A stretch of 24,339 nucleotides of DNA from NCBI GenBank assembly GCA_001275005.1, contig JWZX01002606.1, positions 1 to 24,339 on the forward strand, read 5' to 3'. The DNA is from Chrysochromulina tobinii (taxonomy: Eukaryota; Haptophyta; Prymnesiales; Chrysochromulinaceae). Positions within the stretch are counted from its first letter, which is position 1; every line of letters begins with the position of its first letter. The notes beneath the pieces were generated by a model. The model ran no database searches. It was not told the DNA's origin and worked only from the letters and a program-made list of their open reading frames with translations. A program made the position numbers and the translations under genes. Shown piece by piece: positions 1 to 8,332 of the stretch.

Positions 1-561
1 CCGTCTCGTGCCGTCGACGAGCGTCTTGACGGCCTCGGCCCAACTCAGCTGGAGCTCAGCTGGCCGGACGAGTGTGTCGCCGCGCCGTTTCAGCGGCGCA
101 ACCGGCGTTGGGTTGGTCACGACTCGCACCATCTCATGGCCGCTCAGGAGTCCGGCAGGTAGCCATGTGCCGGGTTCACCTGTGACGAGGCCGTGAAGGA
201 CTGCAGGTGTGGCCGAGTCGAAGATCGCAAAGGCCCCTTCTGGACTCTGCGGCCAATGCGCCTCGCAACCGGCCACGTTGCGCAGCGGCGCCGCCCACGA
301 GAGCCGTCCGCTCTCGACGCCCGGCATTTGTCCTATGCGTAATGTGACCGTACGGTGGCTACGGCACTCGTCCCATTGTTGCCGTCCGTCGGCCCCTCCC
401 CGGAGCCTGAAGAGCACTAGCAACTTTGTTCCAAAGAAATCGAGTATATAGGGTCTGTGATGGACTGAGATGTGGGCTTGACGTGCTCCATCTGTGAGCC
501 GGAGAAAAATGAGAATGCAATCACCGACCTGCACCTCCTTCTCGTTCTGTGCTGCACTCAT
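1..561 (-). CDS. Partial protein of unknown function, N-terminal 187 codons, continues beyond the window edge
   Basis: The minus strand is open from an ATG at 561-559 to the first base of the window, 187 codons without a stop. The product begins MSAAQNEKEVQVGDCILIF and has a mixed globular composition: hydrophobic strands such as LDFFGTKLLVLF, a Trp/Cys-containing segment near residue 65, and EMVRVVTNPTPVAPL near residue 148. It has no signal peptide or membrane segment. The open plus-strand frames over the same bases are short and broken, and their products are of low complexity, so I prefer the minus strand. The start lies 11 bp from the start codon of the sigma-factor gene on the other strand. 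I do not recognise a family. The 3' part is missing, so nothing can be said about the C-terminus. Confidence 0.6.
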   Translation of the reverse strand, partial: MSAAQNEKEVQVGDCILIFLRLTDGARQAHISVHHRPYILDFFGTKLLVLFRLRGGADGRQQWDECRSHRTVTLRIGQMPGVESGRLSWAAPLRNVAGCEAHWPQSPEGAFAIFDSATPAVLHGLVTGEPGTWLPAGLLSGHEMVRVVTNPTPVAPLKRRGDTLVRPAELQLSWAEAVKTLVDGTRR

Positions 562-572
562 CAGTCACGATC
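562..572. promoter_or_regulatory. 11-bp gap between two divergent start codons
   Basis: Only 11 bases separate the ATG of the minus-strand gene (561) from the ATG of the sigma-factor gene (573). If both starts are right, each 5' UTR must lie inside the other gene's coding sequence, or transcription starts almost at the ATG. No TATA-like box is visible in or beside the gap. Confidence 0.4.
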
Positions 573-1832
573 ATGTCCATCGCCGCCGCTCTGTTGATTG
601 CGGCAACGCTAGGTCTCAAACCAGGCCGCCCAGCCGTCGCCCTCCGTCGATTCAGTAGTAAAAGTCTAGCCACACCTCTCTGCCGCGATGCCGATCTCGC
701 CTCAACACTCGCGCACGACGTGAGTGGCGCCTCACCACTTGCTCACGACGAGCTCCGACATACCATTCCTCTTCGAGAGAGTTGGTACCGCAACTCCCTC
801 AAGCACAAGCCGCTGCTGGAGCAGAACTGCGAGCAGGTCCTCGGCTTCGCAGTCAATGAGGCGCATAAACTGAAGGTCAAGCGGAATGCGCTCGAGGAGA
901 CACTCGGCCGGCCGCCATCACTCAGTGAGTGGGCTGAGGCGGCCGCCGTGAACGCAAGCGAACTGAGCGCCAAGATGCGGCACGGCAATGCCTGCTTGCG
1001 CGAGCTGGTCGAGATGAACATGCGCATCGTGTATGCGCTCACGGGCAAGTACATGCGCTACGCCGGCTCGGTGGAGTTCGAGGACATAGCTCAGGAGGGC
1101 GCTCTCGGTCTCATCCGCGCAGCAAGCAAGTGGAACCCGGGGCGCGGCGTGCGCTTCAGCACGTTCGCGTGGAAGGCGGTACGCAACGCAGTGGTCAGTG
1201 CAGTCGCGGCCGAGGGAAGCTCGTGCTCGGTGCCCAACTCGGCGCTCTATCTAGTGCACACGATGCGCGTCGAGAAGCGGCGCTTGCTGCAAGAGCTCGG
1301 CCGCCTACCTTCCGATGAGGAGCTCGCGAGAAGGATGGGCTTGTCCGAGCGACGGCTGAAGACGCTCGAGCTCGCGGCGCGTATGGCGAGCCCGTCGAGC
1401 TCTACTTCGCTCGACATCGTGCGCAGAGAATTCGCCACCACCTACCTCGATGCGCTCGAGTCCAAGTCGTTGGCGCCCGACACGGCGCTCGACGTGTCAG
1501 ACCGAGTCGAGCAAGGCAGCCTGCGCGTGCGCATGGCGCTCGAGCGCACACTGACTGAGAAGGAGCGTTGCGTCGTCGCGTGGCGCTTCGGATTGCGCCC
1601 CGAGGATCGAGGACGCACGCCCGATGCACTGCCGATGTTCACAAAACGTGATAAAGTTCGTCGACAACGACAGAACGCCGACCGGTCGATCTTGGAGGTG
1701 GCCGACGCCGTGGGGCTCTCGGGCACGCGCACGAACGACATTCTGCGCTCTGCGCTGCAAAAGCTGCGCACCAGCCACTACGCGGGAGAGCTGCGTGAAT
1801 CGCTCAACGACTTCGACGCCTGGGGCGCGTAG
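573..1832 (+). CDS. Plastid-type RNA polymerase sigma-70 factor
   Basis: Nuclear-encoded sigma factor, 419 aa, expected to direct the plastid-encoded bacterial-type RNA polymerase to its promoters. The N-terminus (MSIAAALLIAATLGL) is signal-peptide-like and is followed by a basic, Ser-rich segment, the bipartite leader of a secondary plastid. Residues about 95-135 match the region 1.2/2.1 helix of plant sigma factors (LGRPPSLSEWAEAA). Residues 138-212 are region 2, with VEFEDIAQEGALGLIRA and the DNA-melting segment RFSTFAWKAVRNAV. Residues about 235-275 are region 3 and about 315-400 region 4. Region 4 has an insertion of about 20 basic residues (FTKRDKVRRQRQ) between the RFGL motif and the helix-turn-helix ILEVADAVGLSGTRTNDIL. 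I chose the ATG at 573 rather than an in-frame GTG 24 nt upstream. The family call is firm; plastid location is inferred from the leader. Confidence 0.9.
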   Translation: MSIAAALLIAATLGLKPGRPAVALRRFSSKSLATPLCRDADLASTLAHDVSGASPLAHDELRHTIPLRESWYRNSLKHKPLLEQNCEQVLGFAVNEAHKLKVKRNALEETLGRPPSLSEWAEAAAVNASELSAKMRHGNACLRELVEMNMRIVYALTGKYMRYAGSVEFEDIAQEGALGLIRAASKWNPGRGVRFSTFAWKAVRNAVVSAVAAEGSSCSVPNSALYLVHTMRVEKRRLLQELGRLPSDEELARRMGLSERRLKTLELAARMASPSSSTSLDIVRREFATTYLDALESKSLAPDTALDVSDRVEQGSLRVRMALERTLTEKERCVVAWRFGLRPEDRGRTPDALPMFTKRDKVRRQRQNADRSILEVADAVGLSGTRTNDILRSALQKLRTSHYAGELRESLNDFDAWGA

Positions 1833-2197
1833 GACCGGACGCTGACGGTAGCGGCAAGAGGCGAAGAGGGGACCAGGGGTAGACGGAACGGACGTCCAGC
1901 GCCGGACACGTTTTGTACGCTGACAGTGCGACAGCCGACACGTGGTTTGAAACTTCTAGCCGAGACTCACTGCATCGTTCCATTTATGATATTCCAACAA
2001 TCGGACTGCGATGGAAAAATGCAGAACTCTTGAGCTCTCATTTGAGCTTTGGCTGAGAGGAGCTGAGTCGTCTGACTCCCACGGACGTTCGAGAGCCTTT
2101 ACGGCGTGTGCGTTTGTCCATGTCCGGCGCGCCAGCGAGCCACAGCCAGTGCGACAGGTGCGCGCGTGCTCTGCTGTCTGCATAGATGATGCAGGGG
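1833..2197. other. Convergent 3' intergenic region, no gene seen
   Basis: This 365 bp stretch lies between the stop codons of the sigma factor (+) and the RING protein (-) and must hold both 3' ends. I see no convincing reading frame, RNA gene or repeat. No clear AATAAA is present on either strand. Confidence 0.5.
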
Positions 2198-3019
2198 TTA
2201 GATGCTGGGCGTGGTTCGCAGCTTGATACGCGAGCAGCCGCACACGGGGCAGTGTTCGCGCATCGCACAAGCTTCGCACACGATCTTGTGTCCGCACGGA
2301 TATGCATGAACACGCACGCGGTTCATGCAGAATAAGCACGCCTCCAGCAGCGGTGCGTCGTCATCCTTGTGTCCAAGGACGGCCGAGGGCATCGCCGAAG
2401 TGAACACGTTCAGGGTCGACGGGAGCATGCTCTCCCTGTGGCGACGAGCCTCGTCGGCATGGATTCCGCGTGAAGGCTCGTGGGTGTCACGCAGCGACTC
2501 CTGCACGGGCGCCGCGGCTGGCGGAGCGGCAGGCTGCGGCTCGGCGGTCTGCCATGCCTCGAGTAAGCCTGACAAGTCTGCTTTGAGCGCAATCTGCTGG
2601 TGAGGATTCTGCTCAGTCTCGATGAAGCGTTCCAGATGGATCTGCAGCAGCCGAGGCCGCCTTGCCAGGAGGTCGGCCATCGCCATGGAGTCACCCCTTT
2701 GCATGTCTCGCTGCACCTGCAACACATTTTCTGTGGATTGCCTGGTGTCGGCTTTGGTCGCGGTTGCAAAGTGCTTGGCGAGAAGGTGCGAAGCGGCCTC
2801 ACGAACTTGCCTGTTTTTGTCCTCGAGGCCGCAGAGCAACGCCGGTGCGTGCTCGGCGAGCTCTGTACCTTTGAGCGCCTCGAGCTGCTTAAATGCTTTC
2901 TGGCGTTCGGCGGGGTTGTGCTGAGCGAGGCTACTACCTTTGGCCGAATGGAGCGAGCGACCTGAACAACATGTTGGCGTCATGGCCGCCGACAACTTGC
3001 GGTTCGTCAAGAAATTCAT
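2198..3019 (-). CDS. HEAT-repeat-like protein with a C-terminal RING finger, probable E3 ubiquitin ligase
   Basis: The product is 273 aa and starts at a true ATG (3019). Residues about 40-90 are helical and HEAT/armadillo-like (AEHAPALLCGLEDKNRQVRE and flanks). A proline- and alanine-rich linker follows at about 160-185. The last 50 residues hold a compact C3HC4-type RING: CLFC, then CGHKIVCEAC, then CPVC, in the arrangement of the C-terminal RINGs of MGRN1- and IAP-type E3 ligases. This predicts binding to a ubiquitin-conjugating enzyme, with the helical part as a possible substrate or adaptor surface. It has no signal peptide or membrane helix, so it is probably cytosolic. It is divergent from ARP3 with a 112 bp gap. 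The RING is clear; ligase activity is inference and the substrate is unknown. Confidence 0.8.
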   Translation of the reverse strand: MNFLTNRKLSAAMTPTCCSGRSLHSAKGSSLAQHNPAERQKAFKQLEALKGTELAEHAPALLCGLEDKNRQVREAASHLLAKHFATATKADTRQSTENVLQVQRDMQRGDSMAMADLLARRPRLLQIHLERFIETEQNPHQQIALKADLSGLLEAWQTAEPQPAAPPAAAPVQESLRDTHEPSRGIHADEARRHRESMLPSTLNVFTSAMPSAVLGHKDDDAPLLEACLFCMNRVRVHAYPCGHKIVCEACAMREHCPVCGCSRIKLRTTPSI

Positions 3020-3131
3020 GTAGGAGCAACGTCACACAGCACCAATCCCCGCGTTAAGACTTTGTGTGTCACGAGCAATCATTGAAAACTCTTGTTTTCA
3101 GCGCGGAGGCCCCGCGTCGCAGCGCGACGCG
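3020..3131. promoter_or_regulatory. Short divergent promoter region (RING protein / ARP3)
   Basis: A 112 bp gap separates the ATG of the RING gene (3019, -) from that of ARP3 (3132, +). It must contain the control sequences for both directions unless these lie inside the genes. No TATA box is evident. Confidence 0.45.
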
Positions 3132-4367
3132 ATGTCGGTCCCTGCTGTCGTCATCGACAATGGCACCGGGTATACAAAGATGGGCTACGCAGGCAACTGC
3201 GAGCCCTCCTTCATCATCCCGTCGCTCATCGGCACCAAGGATCCGGCCAAAACGCGACCAAACTGGAAGGGCGTCGAGGACCTCGACTTCTGGATCGGCG
3301 ATGAGGCGACAGCGCGCTCGAATGAGTACACGATCAACTACCCCATCCGGCACGGCGTCGTCGAGAACTGGGACAATATGGAGCGCTACTGGCAACGCTG
3401 CATCTTCAAGTACCTGCGGTGCGACCCGCAGGAGCACAACGTCCTGCTGACGGAGCCGCCGATGAACACGCCTGAGAACCGCGAGTCCACCGCGGAGATC
3501 ATGTTCGAGACGTTCAACGTCAAGGGGCTCTACATCGCCGTGCAGGCGGTGCTCGCGCTCGCGGCCTCGTGGACCTCGAAGCAGGTCAAGGAGCGCACGC
3601 TCACGGGGACGGTCGTCGACGCGGGCGACGGCGTGACGCACATCATTCCGGTGGCTGAGGGCTACGTGATCGGGAGTTGCATCAAGCACATCCCGATCGC
3701 GGGGCGCGACATCACCAACTTCATCCAGCTGCTGCTACGCGAGCGCGAGCCGACCATCCCCGCGGACGACGCCATGGAGGTCGCTAAGCGCGTCAAGGAG
3801 AAGTACTGCTATGTTTGCCCTGATATGGCGAAGGAGTTCAAAAAGTACGACGAGGACCCGGGCAAGTGGGTCAAGATGTATGAGGCCGAGTGGAAAGGCA
3901 CGCGCTGGAAGTGCGACATTGCGTACGAGCGCTTCCTCGGGCCGGAGATCTTCTTCAACCCCGAGATCTGCAACGCCGACTTTCCAACGCCCGTGCCCAC
4001 AGTCATCGACCAGTGCATCCAAGCGGCTCCCATCGACGCGCGTCGTGGCCTGTATAAGAACATCGTGCTCTCAGGCGGCTCGACGATGTTCAAGGACTTT
4101 GGCAAGCGGCTACAGCGCGACATCAAGCGTGTGTGCGACGAGCGCAACCGCAAGTCTGAGGAGCTCTCACAGGGCCGACTAAAGCCAGCGCCTGTGGAAG
4201 TGAACGTGATCTCGCATCACATGCAGCGGTTCGCCGTCTGGTTTGGGGGGTCGATGCTTGCCTCGACGCCCGAGTTCCAGAACGTGTGCCACACGCGCGC
4301 GCAGTACCTCGAGTACGGCCCCTCGATCTGCAGGCACAATGCAGTCTTCTCGTCGATCACTATGTGA
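3132..4367 (+). CDS. ARP3: Actin-related protein 3 (ARP3), Arp2/3 complex subunit
   Basis: ARP3 pairs with ARP2 in the seven-subunit Arp2/3 complex and together they form the first two subunits of a branched actin filament. The 411-aa product is full length (animal ARP3 is about 418 aa) and in a single exon. The sequence shows the actin-fold phosphate loop [17 protein letters not shown] near the N-terminus, the ARP3-specific DFWIGDEA, the second phosphate loop [14 protein letters not shown], the adenine-binding region [21 protein letters not shown], and an ARP3-type C-terminal stretch [11 protein letters not shown]. An in-frame GTG lies 66 nt upstream, but the ATG at 3132 gives exactly the conserved family N-terminus. 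Assignment to ARP3 rather than actin or ARP2 rests on the DFWIGDEA and GPSICRHN motifs. Confidence 0.97.
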   Translation: MSVPAVVIDNGTGYTKMGYAGNCEPSFIIPSLIGTKDPAKTRPNWKGVEDLDFWIGDEATARSNEYTINYPIRHGVVENWDNMERYWQRCIFKYLRCDPQEHNVLLTEPPMNTPENRESTAEIMFETFNVKGLYIAVQAVLALAASWTSKQVKERTLTGTVVDAGDGVTHIIPVAEGYVIGSCIKHIPIAGRDITNFIQLLLREREPTIPADDAMEVAKRVKEKYCYVCPDMAKEFKKYDEDPGKWVKMYEAEWKGTRWKCDIAYERFLGPEIFFNPEICNADFPTPVPTVIDQCIQAAPIDARRGLYKNIVLSGGSTMFKDFGKRLQRDIKRVCDERNRKSEELSQGRLKPAPVEVNVISHHMQRFAVWFGGSMLASTPEFQNVCHTRAQYLEYGPSICRHNAVFSSITM

Positions 4368-6010
4368 GCACGAGGCGTGTCCCGCCCAGGGTCATGGCCG
4401 CACCGGCACGCACGCGGGCAGGCGGCGAGTGGTCGGTGGATGTGGTCGACGGATGACCGCCACGTGCGGCCCTGCGCGTCGTGGCGCCCCAGCGGACGTG
4501 GCCGTAACGGGCAAGGAACTGCTCTCAGGACGCATGATGGACCAGCTATGCGGATGGGGAGCAGGTGTGGCGCGACTCCAGACTGAAGAACATCGTGTGG
4601 ACACCGACGTTCACGTTGTAGTTACGTGTTTGGCGGGCCAGATCTGCCTGCCACAGGGGTGGCAGCCGCAGCACAAACAAGACTAGTTAATATTAAGCTC
4701 ATTTAAATCCTGAAAGTCGGCGCCCTTGGGCATGCAGGGCATGTTGGTCCCCGGGGGCCGGGCCGGCGCGGCTCGCACGGTACCGCCTCAGTTATTGAGT
4801 TATACCGGTACGGAGCGCGCCGCGGCGGCGAGGGCGGCGAGGCCCGCCCCGCGGTCCGATTCGGCCCGCACGAGAGTCGCGCGGCTAGGACGGCTCCATG
4901 GAGATAAACGGTTCCGACGCGACGGAGCTCGCGACCGCGCCTGAGTCCTGTGCCCTGTGCCTGTACCCACGAGTCCACGACGCTCTAACGAGCTAAGTTA
5001 CTAACCGGACGCTCCGAAGTGCGAAGAAAGCACCGTAGTTACCGACCACGTGGCACGTGTCGGCGCCGCCAGGGCGCCACTCGCGCGACGTCGCACGCGA
5101 CGCGGGCGACGCGGCGTGAGCCGTGCCCGCACGGTGCGCCCGCGGGCAGTCGCACGCGTAATAGTCCGGTTAGTATTTTCTAATTTGGGTGTCTCGCACT
5201 TTTCGGTAGTCGCGAGACTTTGCTAGAGTTTGATCGGCTTCTCGCGGTGCTGAGTCCCCCCGCGGCCCGGTCGCACTTCGCTTGGGCTATGCCTGAATTT
5301 AATATGGCGAATGGTAGGCGAGTGGGCATTGATGTTTCATGCCGTTCACTGCGAACGGAACAGTGGAGGCATCGACGCAAAACAAGCCTTTACCGTTTAC
5401 CCTTATACCCCCCCTGTCGCGCCATAACCGGTCGGTCGACCCCGGGTGCCGGGTCGTCTCCCGCTCCTGTGCCCGAGAAGCAGTACCCGTCTCCTGAGAA
5501 GTATTGTAGTTGTGCATTCACGTGCAGAAACGTTGACCTAACATTGAGCGGATTGACGGATTATGGGGCGGACCCGGACGCTAATTCCCAATATTTGCGT
5601 AATACCCCCCGCGCCCGGCGCCGCCCCGCACGCGCGTCCCGCGGTGCGCGGTCCGCCCACTGAGTTCAAAATCGAACGTGGCTGGGGATAGTGTGTGCGA
5701 TCCAGAATACCTACCCCTACCGCCTACCCCTTTGCGCTTTGGATCAAACCGCCCCGGCGCTTTCGGCGGTGCTTGCACTCTACCGACCGCGGGGCACACT
5801 TTCGACTTGCGCGAGGCCCTGACCGTCCCCGGAACTGCATGTACATACCGAACCGTACCCTTCCTGAGCCTGTAGAGCACGGCCCATGACCGGGCCGACT
5901 TACTCTCGCCTCGTTTCCACGAGGCGGGCAAACTCTTCGCGATTTCGTAACGATTTCGGCTTTCGCTTGACGTGCCTGTTTCGTCTGTGCACTGTGGACG
6001 TTATCGACGC
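4368..6010. other. 1.6 kb convergent region without a recognisable gene
   Basis: This lies between the 3' ends of ARP3 (+) and the FEA1-like gene (-). Open frames of up to about 147 codons occur on both strands, but their products are Arg/Pro/Ala-rich or low in complexity and match nothing I recognise. I found no tRNA boxes, rRNA or snRNA signature. The stretch is rich in small palindromes (for example CGGTACCG near 4779 and the hairpin at 5907-5926). It could hold long 3' UTRs, a non-coding RNA or decayed sequence; I cannot tell which. Confidence 0.4.
5907..5926. repeat. Perfect 8-bp hairpin with a 4-nt loop
   Basis: CGCCTCGT (5907-5914) and ACGAGGCG (5919-5926) are exact reverse complements around a TTCC loop. 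A smaller 5-bp inverted repeat, GGCCC/GGGCC, lies just before it at 5881-5896. The pair sits about 85-130 bp downstream of the FEA1-like stop codon, so it may be part of that gene's 3' UTR. There is no T-run, and a bacterial-type terminator is not expected here. Confidence 0.5.
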
Positions 6011-8332
6011 TTAACCCTTCATTTGGACGTCGATGTAGTTCTCTTCCCCTTGTCTTTTCGGCGCAGTGTTCTTCCCCTTGGTCGCACACATGTAGCAGAG
6101 AGCGCAGGCGAGGAGAGCGAGAATGACCGCAAGGACAACGACTGCCGCGATGAGTCCCACGGCGTACGTAACGATCCTTGAAACTTCCAGGCCATACAAG
6201 ACCGGCTCATCAGAGCATGCTCGCCAATCAGCGATGGGCTGAAAGGTATTATCAGTGAGCATGGCGCCAACGTCGGAGCACGTGATGCCCAGGCACGCGT
6301 ATTGGCTCTCCATAGCCTCCTTGACTGCCTTGAACCCGCTCGACATCCACGGGCCCGTGAGCGAGAGCGCCAAGTTCGTCGACACGAGCTGCGCCACGCC
6401 CGCGTCGCACTGAGCAAGCTCGGGAAGGAATGCCGCGAGGAATGCCCATCCCTCGGCGACCTCGACGATGCCGTCCGCCGCATGCGCGCCGCCCGCTGGG
6501 CCATAGTCGGTCTCGTGTGCTTCCCGAAGCGCGCCCTGGACGAGCGGAACCGTGAGCTGCGCCTTGATCAATTTCATCTCGCGCAGCGCCGACATACACT
6601 GACCTGCGTTGAGTGCAGTCACGCCACGGCGCCACGCCTCGAGTGCACGCACGTTCGCGCGTGCCGGGAAGGTGCCAGTAACGCACGTGGCAAACTGCGG
6701 GCACCGCCTGTCTGCGAGATGGTACGTGGAACTGCCCGAGCCTCGCCCCTCGGGGCCCTCTCTGTTGCCCGAGTGCAGAGCGTACGCCACCTCCCAGTCG
6801 TACACCGCCGCATTGCGCGCACCATCGAGACACTCGTCCACGCCGCGCTGAAGCCGATCGAAGATCGACTGGCGGACCACCAGGTAGGCCGCGCCCTTGG
6901 TGAGCAGCTCGCGCCGCGACTCGTTGTTCCAGCCGGCCACTGGGCCAGTGCCCAGGATCGCGTCGCGCACGAAGGTGTCCGCGTGGTTGGCCGAGCCCCA
7001 GTAGGCTGCCGTGGTCACCGCATACGCATGGCCACGTTCCACATCGGAGAGCAGTGACGAAACTGACTTATGGCTGAACAACTCGATCGAATCGTACGCA
7101 GCGAGCGTGGCGGCCCAATCAGACGTGCGCGACGCCGTGCCCATCGCCGCCAGCTTCGAGTCCAAAAAGCCATAGACGGCACCCGCCGACGTGGTGAACG
7201 TGTAGTCAGCGATTTTGAGAGTCGTCGAGGGAGGCGTGAGCTCGCCTCGGTCGATGAGCTTATTCGCATCGGAGCACGGCTCGAAGCCCAGATATACGCG
7301 CCCGTTATTATCAAGCATGCCGCCAACGTCGGAGCACGTGATGCCCAGGCACGCGTACTGGCTCTCCATAGCCTTCTTGACTGCCTCGAACCCGCTCGAC
7401 ATCCACGGCCACGAGCCGTTTGCACCGAGCGTGAAGTTCAATTTCGTCAGCGCCAAGTTCGTCGACACGAGCTGCGCCACGCCCGCGTCGCACTGAGCAA
7501 GCTCGGGAAGGAATGCCGCGAGGAATGCCCATCCCTCGGCGACCTCGACGAGGCCGTCCGCCAGATGCGCGCCGCCCGCTGGGCCATAGTCGGTCTCGTG
7601 TGCTTCCCGAAGCGCGCCCTGGACGAGCGGAACCGTGAGCTGCGCCTTGATCAATTTCATCTCGCGCAGCGCCGACATACACTGACCTGCGTAGAGTGCA
7701 GTCACGCCACGGCGCCACGCCTCGAGTGCAAGCACGTTCGCGCGTGCCGGGAAGGTGCCAGTAACGCACGTGGCAAACTGCCAGCATCGCCTGTCTGCGA
7801 GTCCGTACGTGGAACTGCCCGAGCCTCGCCCCTCGGGGCCCTCTCTGTTGCCCGAGTGCAGAGCGTACGCCACCTCCCAGTCGTACACCGCCGCATCGCG
7901 CGCCCCCTCGTTGCACTTATCGACGCCCTTCCGAAGCCGATCGAAGATCGACTGGCGGACCACCAGGTAGGCCGCGCCCTTGGTGAGCAGCTCGCGCCGG
8001 GACTCGTGGTTCCAGCCGGCCACCGGGCCGGTGCCCAGGATCGCGTCGCGCACGAAGGTGTCCGCATACGTGTCGGAGTTCCAGTAGCTCGTCGTCGTAG
8101 CTGCATAGTCACCGCATGTCGTGTTGTCCACTAAGGAAGCGATCGAGATGCCAGCCGTTGGCTGAATGTCCGTGTATGCTGCAAGCGTAGCCGCCCAGTT
8201 TGGGCACGGCCCGACGCCGCAATCAGACGGGTGCGACCTGTTACCCATTAGCGCGAGCATCGAGTCGAGCGGGCCGAACATGAGGCCTGCATTGGTGGTG
8301 AACGTGTAGTTCGCGATCGTGATACCTGACAT
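6011..8332 (-). CDS. Two-lobed FEA1/ISIP2A (phytotransferrin)-like protein with C-terminal membrane anchor
   Basis: The 773-aa product has two copies of one domain (about residues 3-365 and 366-700), one transmembrane helix (about 723-750, AAVVVLAVILALLACALC) and a short cytosolic tail. Each copy carries YTFTT-AG, WAATLAAY, DTFVRDAILGTGPVAGWN, then EVAYALHSGNREGPEG and STY-LADRRC-QFATC. The EG-x-G...Y-LAD-R-C-x-F pattern resembles FEA1/ISIP2A proteins, which bind ferric iron with carbonate at the cell surface and are induced by iron starvation in algae. That match is from memory and needs a profile search. Conserved Cys residues and the anchor fit a surface ectodomain. One oddity is that the first ATG exposes no signal peptide. 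The frame stays open 5' of it, and the 11 codons just before it read TRRLLRVSLLV, like a signal-peptide core, but contain no ATG. A non-AUG start or an unseen 5' exon is possible. Confidence 0.65.
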   Translation of the reverse strand: MSGITIANYTFTTNAGLMFGPLDSMLALMGNRSHPSDCGVGPCPNWAATLAAYTDIQPTAGISIASLVDNTTCGDYAATTTSYWNSDTYADTFVRDAILGTGPVAGWNHESRRELLTKGAAYLVVRQSIFDRLRKGVDKCNEGARDAAVYDWEVAYALHSGNREGPEGRGSGSSTYGLADRRCWQFATCVTGTFPARANVLALEAWRRGVTALYAGQCMSALREMKLIKAQLTVPLVQGALREAHETDYGPAGGAHLADGLVEVAEGWAFLAAFLPELAQCDAGVAQLVSTNLALTKLNFTLGANGSWPWMSSGFEAVKKAMESQYACLGITCSDVGGMLDNNGRVYLGFEPCSDANKLIDRGELTPPSTTLKIADYTFTTSAGAVYGFLDSKLAAMGTASRTSDWAATLAAYDSIELFSHKSVSSLLSDVERGHAYAVTTAAYWGSANHADTFVRDAILGTGPVAGWNNESRRELLTKGAAYLVVRQSIFDRLQRGVDECLDGARNAAVYDWEVAYALHSGNREGPEGRGSGSSTYHLADRRCPQFATCVTGTFPARANVRALEAWRRGVTALNAGQCMSALREMKLIKAQLTVPLVQGALREAHETDYGPAGGAHAADGIVEVAEGWAFLAAFLPELAQCDAGVAQLVSTNLALSLTGPWMSSGFKAVKEAMESQYACLGITCSDVGAMLTDNTFQPIADWRACSDEPVLYGLEVSRIVTYAVGLIAAVVVLAVILALLACALCYMCATKGKNTAPKRQGEENYIDVQMKG
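6260..8090 (-). repeat. Internal direct duplication of about 740 bp within the FEA1-like gene
   Basis: About 6260-7000 repeats at about 7320-8090. From 6410 to at least 6931 the offset is a constant 1083 bp (361 codons), with only scattered substitutions, including few silent ones. A 27-nt insertion in the upstream-lobe copy (near 7410-7437) shifts the offset to 1056 bp near 6341. The N-terminal 80-90 residues of each lobe, coded outside the block, are much more divergent. Confidence 0.85.

Noticed and set aside
549-572. GTG start for the sigma factor
   Set aside because: A GTG start is unlikely in a nuclear gene; the ATG at 573 begins directly with the signal peptide. The same reasoning moved the starts of ARP3 (3066 to 3132), Snf7 (12640 to 12667), the OMS1-like gene (19800 to 19944) and the ABC1-like gene (24183 to 24141).
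3069-3689. 206-codon minus-strand frame opposite ARP3
   Set aside because: ARP3 is unmistakable on the plus strand. The antisense product is Arg/Asp/Val-rich, as expected from reading GC-rich codons backwards.
5226-5240. AGAGTTTGATC, like the start of 16S rRNA
   Set aside because: The match stops after these 11 bases and no further rRNA-like sequence follows, so it is chance.
4243-5663. Open frames at 4243-4686 and 5220-5663
   Set aside because: Each is 147 codons with Arg- or Pro-rich composition and no recognisable motif; the first overlaps the ARP3 3' end in another frame.
6302-8134. Long plus-strand open frames (251 and 354 codons) opposite the FEA1-like gene
   Set aside because: They are antisense shadows of the duplicated domain: both repeat because the DNA repeats. 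Their products are Arg/Ala/His-rich with no family motif, while the minus frame has a membrane anchor and conserved Cys pattern.
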